Of a stretch of DNA of 11,351 nt, positions 1 through 5,678 are shown piece by piece. Numbering within the stretch: the first letter of the stretch is position 1; the number at the start of each line of letters is the position of its first letter. Made by a program: the position numbers and the translations under genes. The notes below the pieces were generated by a model. It did no database searches. It was not told the origin of the DNA and was given only the letters and a program-made list of their open reading frames with translations. The DNA is from Anaerolineae bacterium (GTDB taxonomy: Bacteria > Chloroflexota > Anaerolineae > Promineifilales > Promineifilaceae), in contig JANQGC010000067.1 of the NCBI GenBank assembly GCA_028277515.1, forward strand, positions 1-11,351. The letters are read 5' to 3'.

Positions 1-359
1 AAGATTTCAGCACCAAGATTGTCCGGAAAGGCTACCAGGTTAATGGCAAACAGCACGCTACCGCCCATCGCGTAGATATCGGACAGCGCATTGGCAGCCG
101 CAATCGCCCCAAAATCGTAAGGGTCATCGACAACGGGCGGGAAGAAATCCGTCGTGGCAATCACGGCCTGCTGATCGTTAATTTGATAGACGGCCGCATC
201 ATCCGCTTTTTCCAGGCCAACCAGTAGTTGGGGAAAATCGGACCGCTTGAAAATCTCTCGAATCGGTTGTAAGGCTATCTCTAACTCCGACGGAGCCAGT
301 TTGGACGCTCAACCAGCGCAGGAGGCCAGGCTGGTCAGCCGAATTTCTTTGTTATCCAT
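1..359 (-). CDS. selD: Selenide, water dikinase SelD, selenoprotein form (partial, 3' end beyond window)
   Basis: SelD makes selenophosphate from selenide and ATP in the cytoplasm; selenophosphate is the selenium donor for Sec-tRNA and 2-selenouridine. Translating leftward from ATG at 357-359 gives [25 protein letters not shown], then a continuous frame to the window edge. It contains the family blocks ADDAAVY (about residues 51-57), [16 protein letters not shown] and [14 protein letters not shown]. The in-frame UGA (309-311) is codon 17, the position of catalytic Cys17 in E. coli SelD, and Lys20 is conserved three residues later. Many organisms carry Sec at this site, and a bSECIS-like hairpin follows, so I read the UGA as selenocysteine rather than a nonsense mutation. 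The start is supported by the same residue numbering as E. coli (IRLT at 6-9). About 119 of roughly 330-350 codons are in the window. There is no Shine-Dalgarno; a promoter lies right at the start codon. A Sec-to-stop pseudogene is the alternative, but the undamaged downstream frame argues against it. Confidence 0.93.
281..299 (-). promoter_or_regulatory. bSECIS-like hairpin of selD
   Basis: In the selD mRNA, beginning 10 nt after the UGA, CUGGCUCC (299-292) pairs with GGAGUUAG (288-281). This gives an uninterrupted 8-bp stem with two G-U pairs and a three-base apical loop GUC (291-289). Bacterial SECIS elements recognised by SelB lie inside the coding region just after the UGA, with a small apical loop about 16-37 nt downstream and a conserved G among its first bases. 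Here the loop G is at +18. The pairing and distance are seen directly; function as a SelB site is inferred. Confidence 0.75.
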
Positions 360-365
360 GTGAGA

Positions 366-393
366 AGTATACAACATGCCCATATCGGGGCAA
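366..393 (-). promoter_or_regulatory. selD promoter, probably giving a leaderless mRNA
   Basis: On the minus strand a -35-like TTGCCC (393-388) and a -10 TATACT (371-366) are separated by 16 nt. Only 6 nt lie between the -10 and the selD ATG, so the expected transcription start coincides with the start codon. This fits the absence of a Shine-Dalgarno sequence. Confidence 0.55.
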
Positions 394-402
394 TTGCAAT
401 TG
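391..402. promoter_or_regulatory. Palindrome shared by the divergent promoters, possible operator
   Basis: CAATTGCAATTG is a perfect 12-bp palindrome made of two adjacent CAATTG units. It overlaps the inner ends of both putative -35 boxes (388-393 on the minus strand, 400-405 on the plus strand). A protein bound here could affect selD and the FHA operon together. No regulator gene is in the window and chance is possible. Confidence 0.35.
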
Positions 403-428
403 ACGGCCGTTGGCCGCAAAAATATAAT
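400..428 (+). promoter_or_regulatory. Promoter of the FHA-channel-ABC operon
   Basis: TTGACG (400-405) and a perfect TATAAT (423-428) are spaced by 17 nt, a textbook housekeeping-sigma promoter. The preferred ATG at 438 is 9 nt past the -10, so transcription would start about 2-3 nt before it. No Shine-Dalgarno is present, so translation is probably leaderless. Confidence 0.7.
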
Positions 429-437
429 CATTTAAAT

Positions 438-1220
438 ATGAAAGTAAATGGACTTTACCGCTTTGAATCTTTGGTACAGGATCTGATCGAGGGCAAGATC
501 GCTCGCTTGTTCGGCGGTCGTTTAGAACCGCTCGACCTGGCCAATCGCCTGGCCCGCATTATGATTGACCATAGCGAGAACGGAGCTGGACCGGTTATCT
601 TCTCAATCCATCTCAATGCTGATGATTACCGGATGTTAACTTATGCTAATCCCAATCTGGCGGAAAACATCGCGGATACGGCCTGGCAAATTTGGCAGCA
701 TTCCACCTCAAAAAAAATGGAACGGCCGGTTGTCAACCTTGTGCAAGACTCCACATTGGCCAAACATAAAGTTATTATATTTGATCAGACCGCTCCGCGA
801 TTGGATCAACATCAAAACACAGCGATCATTTCTCCAAGAATGAAAGGATCGGTGGCGCTCAAAGAGCTTCAGGCCAGAGATGCCTTCCTGATTATTCAGG
901 GCCGAAGACATGTACCTCTGCGTAAACCTGTAACCACTATTGGCAGGCATATGGACAATGATATTGTCATTGATAAACCTGTGGTAAGCCGGAAGCATGC
1001 CCAAATTCGCTGGCGGTTCGGCCGTTTTGTGCTTTATGATATCAGCGGCCGCGGACAAACATCCGTCAATGCCATTCCGACATTGGAACAACCTTTGAAG
1101 TCTGGTGATGTCATTGCTTTGAGCCAGGTCATGCTGATTTATGGAGAAGGTTTCGATAATGATCTGTCGGGCCAAAATGATAGCGATACAAAAACATTGT
1201 TCCCCCCTCCGAATTCATAA
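438..1220 (+). CDS. DUF3662 + FHA domain protein (FhaA-like)
   Basis: A 260-residue cytoplasmic protein. Residues about 5-115 match the DUF3662 domain that precedes FHA in FhaA-type proteins (RFESLVQDLIEG, then RLEPLDLANRLARIM). Residues about 150-240 form an FHA domain, a phosphothreonine-binding module. Its core residues are present: Gly-Arg at 169-170 (TIGRHMDNDIVI) and VSRKHA with Ser184 and His187. The usual S-x-N-G-T loop is altered to SGRGQT. FhaA proteins in other bacteria are read-outs of Ser/Thr kinase signalling, often near the cell envelope. I chose ATG 438 over GTG 360: the domain begins right after it, the promoter lies between the two starts, and the upstream 26 residues resemble nothing. 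Its stop directly abuts the next ATG. First gene of a four-gene operon; no kinase gene is in the window, so the partner is unknown. Confidence 0.88.
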   Translation: MKVNGLYRFESLVQDLIEGKIARLFGGRLEPLDLANRLARIMIDHSENGAGPVIFSIHLNADDYRMLTYANPNLAENIADTAWQIWQHSTSKKMERPVVNLVQDSTLAKHKVIIFDQTAPRLDQHQNTAIISPRMKGSVALKELQARDAFLIIQGRRHVPLRKPVTTIGRHMDNDIVIDKPVVSRKHAQIRWRFGRFVLYDISGRGQTSVNAIPTLEQPLKSGDVIALSQVMLIYGEGFDNDLSGQNDSDTKTLFPPPNS

Positions 1221-1661
1221 ATGAGTCTTCCTTACCTCTTATTTGGCCTGAGAGTGATTAGTGCTTTATTATTACTGGCCTTTCTAGCCGGCATCGCCTG
1301 GATGATTTACCGTGAACTTCAGTCGACCACTCAACTATTAGAGCAGCAGGATCGGCAGCAGGGATTTTTACGTGTTGTTGGCAGCGAAAACGGCGCAGCA
1401 ACCGTTGGAATGGTTTTCCCTTTACATCCGGAAACCAGTATCGGCCGATCGCAAAGCTGCGCCATTACCCTGGATGACAGCTTTGTTTCTAATGAACACG
1501 CCGTCCTTTTGCACCGGGCGCAGCAATGGTGGTTAGAAGATATGGGAAGCAGTAATGGCACATTGTTAAATGATATTCAGGTCACTGAGCCGGTTGTCAT
1601 CAGCCCAGGAGACATCATCACCATCGGTGGCACACGTTTGATGGTGGAACCCTTTACATGA
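1221..1661 (+). CDS. Membrane-anchored FHA domain protein (FhaB-like)
   Basis: A 146-residue protein. One hydrophobic helix at residues about 4-29 is followed by a polar, Gln-rich linker (35-48) and a C-terminal FHA domain (about 62-144), so the FHA domain should face the cytoplasm from the membrane. FHA landmarks are Gly-Arg at 75-76 (SIGRSQSCAITL), Ser90 and His93 in VSNEHA (the common Arg after Ser is Asn here), and an intact GSSNGT loop at 109-114. The size and layout resemble the small FhaB type usually found beside FhaA and cell-division or cell-wall genes. The start codon touches the previous stop, and the end overlaps the next gene by ATGA, so the three are translationally coupled. 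Phosphopeptide binding is inferred from the family. Confidence 0.88.
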   Translation: MSLPYLLFGLRVISALLLLAFLAGIAWMIYRELQSTTQLLEQQDRQQGFLRVVGSENGAATVGMVFPLHPETSIGRSQSCAITLDDSFVSNEHAVLLHRAQQWWLEDMGSSNGTLLNDIQVTEPVVISPGDIITIGGTRLMVEPFT

Positions 1662-2734
1662 TTTTTTTGAACATTCTGGTTTTTTTACTTGGTGCGGCTT
1701 TGATCGTCATCACCCTAAACTCGGCCTTAAGGACCCTAGTCCTGCCGCGAGGCGAGCGGGATATGATCACGCATATCGTCTTCCGCGCGGTGTGGTATTT
1801 GTTTGAACTACCCATGCGCCTGGCCCGATCTTATGAGAGGCGAGACCGCATCATGGCTATATATGCGCCATTATCGCTGATCCTCTTGCCTGTAACCTGG
1901 CTGATCCTGGTCATCGTCGGCTATATGCTGATGTTCTGGGCCTTGGGCATTCAGCCGCTGGAAGAAGCATTCCTATTGAGTGGTTCCTCTCTTTTCACCT
2001 TAGGGTTTGCTCACCAGGATACCACGTTTTTACTTATTCTCATTTTCTCGGAAGCAGCCATCGGCTTGGGCACAGTAGCTTTGTTGATCGCCTACTTGCC
2101 CACCATGTACAGCGCCTTTTCGCAAAGGGAGCAGGCGGTCAGTATGTTGGAAGTTCGGGCCGGCTCCCCGCCGTCGGCCGAAGAATGGCTCAAGCGCGGC
2201 AACCGCAACGGCTGGCTGGGCGATATCGGCTTCCAGCTTAAGGAATGGGAAAGCTGGTTTTCTATCCTTGAGGAGAGTCATACTTCGTTGACGCCGCTAA
2301 TCTATTTCCGTTCGCCGGAACCTGACCGATCCTGGATCACCGCCGCCGGAGCCGTGCTGGACACCGGCGCGTTTATGCTTTCTACGGTTGATCTCCAATT
2401 TGACCGCATGGGAGCCATGCTGTGCCTGCGTGCGGGCTACCTGGCCTTGATGCGTATCGCCGAAGTTTCCGGTATGACATTTGATGAAGATCCCCAATTT
2501 CCAGAGCATCCAATCAGCATCAGCCGTCAGGAATTCGATGCTGTCTATAATGCCTTACTGCTTGAGGGCCTGCCCTTGAAGGAGGATATGGAGCAGGCGT
2601 GGAGCGATTTTGCCGGCTGGCGGGTCAATTACGATGAGACGCTGCTGTGCATTGCCGCTTTGATTCGTGCCCCTTATGCTCCCTGGTCCTCCGATCGTTC
2701 CCTGCGCGGTGTGCAGATTGGGCCTCCCGGTTAG
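1658..2734 (+). CDS. Integral membrane protein with ion-channel-like pore region
   Basis: A 358-residue protein. Hydrophobic segments lie at about 4-24, 68-97 and 122-149. Between the last two is EAFLLSGSSLFTLGFA (103-118), which resembles the pore helix and selectivity segment of two-helix K+ channels, where the usual signature is TVGYG or a variant. Here it is TLGFA, lacking the second glycine, so ion selectivity cannot be inferred. The C-terminal ~200 residues are soluble and contain no domain I recognise (no RCK/TrkA_N glycine-rich motif seen). It overlaps the upstream FHA gene by 4 nt (ATGA) and is followed after 5 nt by the ABC transporter, so it belongs to the same operon and could be gated or recruited by the FHA proteins; that link is inference. 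An uncharacterised membrane protein with chance pore similarity is the alternative. Confidence 0.75.
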   Translation: MIFLNILVFLLGAALIVITLNSALRTLVLPRGERDMITHIVFRAVWYLFELPMRLARSYERRDRIMAIYAPLSLILLPVTWLILVIVGYMLMFWALGIQPLEEAFLLSGSSLFTLGFAHQDTTFLLILIFSEAAIGLGTVALLIAYLPTMYSAFSQREQAVSMLEVRAGSPPSAEEWLKRGNRNGWLGDIGFQLKEWESWFSILEESHTSLTPLIYFRSPEPDRSWITAAGAVLDTGAFMLSTVDLQFDRMGAMLCLRAGYLALMRIAEVSGMTFDEDPQFPEHPISISRQEFDAVYNALLLEGLPLKEDMEQAWSDFAGWRVNYDETLLCIAALIRAPYAPWSSDRSLRGVQIGPPG

Positions 2735-2739
2735 CGATT

Positions 2740-4656
2740 ATGTATGCATTTTTAAGAGATGATCAACAGCGTCCCGACTTATCCTGGGAATTGTTAAAGC
2801 GGGTGTGGGAGTTCGCCAGACCTTATCGCTGGCGAGTCGTCGGTTTACTAATCACGATTCTGTTGATCACAGTCATATCCCTCATTTCTCCTTTATTGTT
2901 CCGCCAAATGATTGACGTGGCCATTCCCAATGAAGATATGGGCATGATCACCTGGCTGGCTCTGGGTATGATGGCCATTCCTATTGTCAATGGTGTCATT
3001 GGCGTTTTTCAACGCTGGCTCAACTCACAAATTGGAGAAGGGGTCATTTATGATTTGAGGCGCAATCTTTACACGCATATGCAAAAAATGTCCCTACGCT
3101 TCTTTACGCAAACTCGAACGGGCGAAATTATGTCCCGCCTGAACAATGATGTCATTGGCGCGCAAAGAGCAATCAGCGACACGGCCGTCACTTTCATCTC
3201 CAACCTGGTGCGTGTCGTGGCTACCCTGGTGATCATGATGGCCATCGATTGGCGGCTGACCCTATTGGGCGTCGCTGTTTTACCCTTGTTTATGCTGCCC
3301 GCCCGGCGTATAGGCGTAAGACTGCGCGAACTACGTCGTGAGTCGATGGTTTATAACGCGGAAATGAACGCCACAATGAATGAAACCTTGAATGTCAGCG
3401 GTGCGCTGCTGGTCAAGCTGTTCGGCCGGGAACAGCAGGAGCTGGACCGTTTCAGCAAAGATGCCATTGAGGTGCGCGATATCGGCATCCGCCAGGCGGT
3501 GGTCATGCGCTGGCTTTTCATGCTTTTGGGTGTGGTCAGCGCTATTGGCACGGCCGTCGTTTACTTTTTTGGTGGCTACCTGGTTTTGGCCGGATCATTC
3601 ACTATCGGCACCATCGTCGCCTTTGCCGCTTATCTAACCCAGCTTTACAACCCGCTAACCTCATTAACAACCGCCCCGGTGGAACTGGCGCAAAGTATGG
3701 TCAGTTTTGAGCGGGTATTTGAAGTAATGGATATCCCGGTTGAAATCCGAGAAGATAAGCATGCCCTGGATCTCGATGCCCAAAAAGGGAGCATTGAGTT
3801 CCAGCAGGTCAGTTTTGATTACACCCATGTCAAGAAAGGGCAAAGTGCCGGGTTGGACGAAGTCGTTCGCTTTGGCTGGCGGGTGGATTCGGATATCTTG
3901 TTGAAACGAGGCCGAGAGCGGGATGAAGAAGATGAAGGGGAGGATGAGCGTGAGCCACAAGAAAGTCGTTGGGCTTTGCAGGATGTCAGTTTCAAAATTG
4001 AACCCGGCCAACTAGCAGCACTGGTGGGACCGAGCGGGGCGGGGAAGACGACAATTACGTATCTCATTCCCCGTTTGTATGATCCAACCGACGGCCGTGT
4101 GCTCATCGACGGACACGATATCCGCCACGTCACCTTAAAATCCCTGGCCGATACATTAGGTGTTGTTACCCAGGAGACTTATTTATTTTACGATACTATT
4201 CGCGCCAATTTGCTTTATGCCAGGCCGCAAGCCTCTGATAAAGAGATGATCGAAGCGGCCAAAGCAGCCAATATTCACCAATTCATCGCCGAACTGCCTG
4301 ATGGCTACGATACCGTCGTTGGTGAACGAGGCTACCGCTTGAGTGGTGGCGAACGCCAGCGTATCGCCATCGCCCGCGTTCTGCTCAAAGATGCCCAGAT
4401 TTTGGTGTTAGACGAAGCGACCTCCAGCCTGGACTCATTATCCGAGGCTTTAATTCAAGAGGCGCTGCAAAGAGTGATGAAAGGCCGCACTAGCCTGGTC
4501 ATCGCCCATCGGCTGTCTACCATTCTGGCAGCGGATGTGATATTGGTGATGGAAAAAGGGCAGCTCGTCGAGCAAGGCACGCATAAGGAATTGCTGGAAA
4601 AGGGTGGTTTGTATAAAAGCCTTTATGAGACACAGTTCAAACCAGGAAAAGATTAA
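2740..4656 (+). CDS. ABC exporter half-transporter (permease fused to ATPase)
   Basis: A 638-residue type IV ABC exporter subunit. The N-terminal permease has about six helices (near 33-53, 69-91, 148-168, 172-190, 256-280, 284-305). The C-terminal ATPase has a complete motif set: A-loop Tyr361, Walker A GPSGAGKT (430-437), Q-loop Gln478, signature LSGGERQ (534-540), Walker B ILVLDE (554-559, Glu559 catalytic) and H-loop His590. It should work as a dimer in the cytoplasmic membrane, probably exporting a lipid, peptide or drug; the substrate cannot be told. Odd point: about 47 extra residues (364-410), including a very charged run (RERDEEDEGEDERE), sit between the first beta strand and the WALQDVSF strand of the ATPase, explaining a length above the usual 580-600. 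ATG 2740 follows the previous stop by 5 nt; an in-frame GTG-type extension to 2647 overlaps the channel gene and was not used. Last gene of the FHA operon. Confidence 0.93.
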   Translation: MYAFLRDDQQRPDLSWELLKRVWEFARPYRWRVVGLLITILLITVISLISPLLFRQMIDVAIPNEDMGMITWLALGMMAIPIVNGVIGVFQRWLNSQIGEGVIYDLRRNLYTHMQKMSLRFFTQTRTGEIMSRLNNDVIGAQRAISDTAVTFISNLVRVVATLVIMMAIDWRLTLLGVAVLPLFMLPARRIGVRLRELRRESMVYNAEMNATMNETLNVSGALLVKLFGREQQELDRFSKDAIEVRDIGIRQAVVMRWLFMLLGVVSAIGTAVVYFFGGYLVLAGSFTIGTIVAFAAYLTQLYNPLTSLTTAPVELAQSMVSFERVFEVMDIPVEIREDKHALDLDAQKGSIEFQQVSFDYTHVKKGQSAGLDEVVRFGWRVDSDILLKRGRERDEEDEGEDEREPQESRWALQDVSFKIEPGQLAALVGPSGAGKTTITYLIPRLYDPTDGRVLIDGHDIRHVTLKSLADTLGVVTQETYLFYDTIRANLLYARPQASDKEMIEAAKAANIHQFIAELPDGYDTVVGERGYRLSGGERQRIAIARVLLKDAQILVLDEATSSLDSLSEALIQEALQRVMKGRTSLVIAHRLSTILAADVILVMEKGQLVEQGTHKELLEKGGLYKSLYETQFKPGKD

Positions 4657-4706
4657 TTGGAAATGGTTTTGGCTTCACCAATCAAAAGGATAAATACACA
4701 GATTCG

Positions 4707-4727
4707 GCACCAGGTGCATAATTTTTT
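4707..4727 (+). terminator. Weak terminator-like hairpin after the ABC gene
   Basis: GCAC-CAG-GTGC (4707-4717) can fold into a short 4-bp hairpin and is followed by ATAA and six T (4722-4727). The stem is short for an intrinsic terminator. It is the only candidate between the operon and the next gene. Confidence 0.25.
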
Positions 4728-4759
4728 ATCCGACGTTAAGTTTACTAAAGGATGATTTT

Positions 4760-5143
4760 GTGGATTCAAAGGGTATTGTGCTTTCATTTTGGAAGGAGAT
4801 GGCAACAAATGACTTTTATAAAGCTAGCGAATGGCTATCTGAGGATTTTGAAGGCTATTGGCCTCAGTCGTCTGAGCTAATTGTTGGGCGTAATAACTTT
4901 GCTGAAATTAACAAATCCTATCCAGCTTATGGCAAATGGAAGTTCCAGGTAAACGCGATTATATCAGAGGGGAATCAAGTTGTGACCGATGTGTCGGTCA
5001 CGGATGGCAAACAGAAAGGGCAAGCTATCACCTTTCATACTGTGGAAAATGGCTTGATTGTGAAACAAATTGAATATTGGCCTGATGAGTACGCGCCACC
5101 AGGGTGGCGTTCTCAATGGGTACAAATAATTCCAACTGATTAG
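4760..5143 (+). CDS. SnoaL / NTF2-like small protein
   Basis: A 127-residue protein with the length and pattern of the SnoaL-like (NTF2-fold) superfamily. The N-terminal helix has the typical VLSFWKEMATNDFYKASEWLSEDFEGYWP arrangement (residues about 6-34, here quoted in sense only as a family pattern), followed by a GRNNF helix and an antiparallel sheet ending in the characteristic QIEYWPDEY near 108-116. NTF2-like folds include cyclases, hydrolases and many proteins with unknown ligands, so no substrate is assigned. The start is GTG: AAAGGA (4747-4752) lies 7 nt upstream and an ATG in the spacer (4752-4754) is out of frame. It is monocistronic and converges on the DUF1801 gene 21 nt away, with no strong terminator in the gap. 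Confidence 0.8.
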   Translation: MDSKGIVLSFWKEMATNDFYKASEWLSEDFEGYWPQSSELIVGRNNFAEINKSYPAYGKWKFQVNAIISEGNQVVTDVSVTDGKQKGQAITFHTVENGLIVKQIEYWPDEYAPPGWRSQWVQIIPTD

Positions 5144-5164
5144 GGCAATGGCGCGCCTTTACTA

Positions 5165-5557
5165 TTACATATGGTAGGTGAGGGCTAGTTCGATGAAATC
5201 TTTCAAAATGCAGACTTGTTTAGCGTCCAACTCATTCCAAATAACAGCACGCGTTCCTTCGTAATCAAAACCATCCGGAACCATTTGCCGGTAGGTATCG
5301 ACTAGACTGGTCTGGCAGTGCACAAAAAATGCGACCTGCTCAGTCTCCGGCCGGTATTGGTCAATGCGAATGGTCGTTCCGGATTTCGGGCGGTGGGTCA
5401 GGTAGCTAATCTGTCCCCACTTTAATGTTTCTTCGATCTCCCCCACACCTCTAGTTTCGGCCGCGACATCGAATATCAACTGACGCAGATCCATCAATTT
5501 TTGGCGAATCGGTTCAGGGTATGTATCAAATTTAAATTGCACTTCCGGATTATTCAT
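5165..5557 (-). CDS. DUF1801 domain protein (YdhG-like)
   Basis: A 130-residue cytoplasmic protein of the DUF1801/YdhG fold (an iron-chaperone-like frataxin-related shape in solved members; biochemical role unsettled). Recognisable are the opening F-D-T-Y-P-E-P-I-R-Q-K-L-M-D-L-R-Q-L-I pattern (residues 10-28), ETLKWGQISYLT (43-54) and the late segment Y-E-G-T-R-A-V-I-W (99-107). Length is usual for the family. There is no clear Shine-Dalgarno before ATG 5557, and an out-of-frame ATG lies 5 nt upstream. Two related palindromes lie 30-90 nt upstream of the start, so repression by a dimeric DNA-binding protein is plausible. It may or may not be cotranscribed with the sulfatase gene behind it, which ends 121 nt upstream. 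Confidence 0.82.
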   Translation of the reverse strand: MNNPEVQFKFDTYPEPIRQKLMDLRQLIFDVAAETRGVGEIEETLKWGQISYLTHRPKSGTTIRIDQYRPETEQVAFFVHCQTSLVDTYRQMVPDGFDYEGTRAVIWNELDAKQVCILKDFIELALTYHM

Positions 5558-5586
5558 ACCATGTACGGTTTATTCGTATTCAGAAT

Positions 5587-5597
5587 GTGACAGTCAC
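5587..5597. promoter_or_regulatory. Operator-like palindrome, proximal copy
   Basis: GTGACAGTCAC is a perfect 5-bp+1+5-bp palindrome centred at 5592, about 35 bp upstream of the DUF1801 start. It shares the GTGAC-N-GTCAC core with the copy at 5630-5646. As 13-mers (5587-5599 and 5631-5643) the two are also exact inverse complements of each other. Confidence 0.5.
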
Positions 5598-5629
5598 TTT
5601 TTCTTCAATTCTGAGAGATCGAAGCGATT

Positions 5630-5646
5630 CAAGTGACTGTCACTTG
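5630..5646. promoter_or_regulatory. Operator-like palindrome, distal copy
   Basis: CAAGTGACTGTCACTTG is a perfect 17-bp palindrome (8-bp arms, single centre base 5638). Its centre is 46 bp from that of the proximal copy, a little over four helical turns. The symmetry and length fit a TetR- or MarR-type dimer site. A long hairpin joining both copies (13-bp stem, ~31-nt loop) is also possible, but no T-tract follows on either strand. Confidence 0.5.
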
Positions 5647-5678
5647 TTATTGTTGGCGTCCATTTGCCGGTAGGGTAA

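Noticed and set aside
309..311. UGA in selD as a nonsense mutation
   Set aside because: It falls exactly on the known Cys/Sec catalytic position, the frame continues for 100 well-matching codons, and a bSECIS-like hairpin follows.
360..437. GTG 360 as start of the DUF3662-FHA protein
   Set aside because: The extra 26 residues match nothing, would overlap the divergent promoters, and the family domain starts right after ATG 438.
708..1175. 155-residue open frame on the minus strand
   Set aside because: Antisense shadow of the FHA gene with no recognisable domain or ribosome site.
2647..2739. N-terminal extension of the ABC transporter
   Set aside because: It overlaps the channel-like gene in another frame and adds residues atypical for the family; ATG 2740 fits the usual start of the permease domain.
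5587..5646. Long hairpin between the sulfatase and DUF1801 genes as an intrinsic terminator
   Set aside because: The loop is about 31 nt and no T-tract follows on either strand; each arm is itself a palindrome, which favours protein-binding sites.
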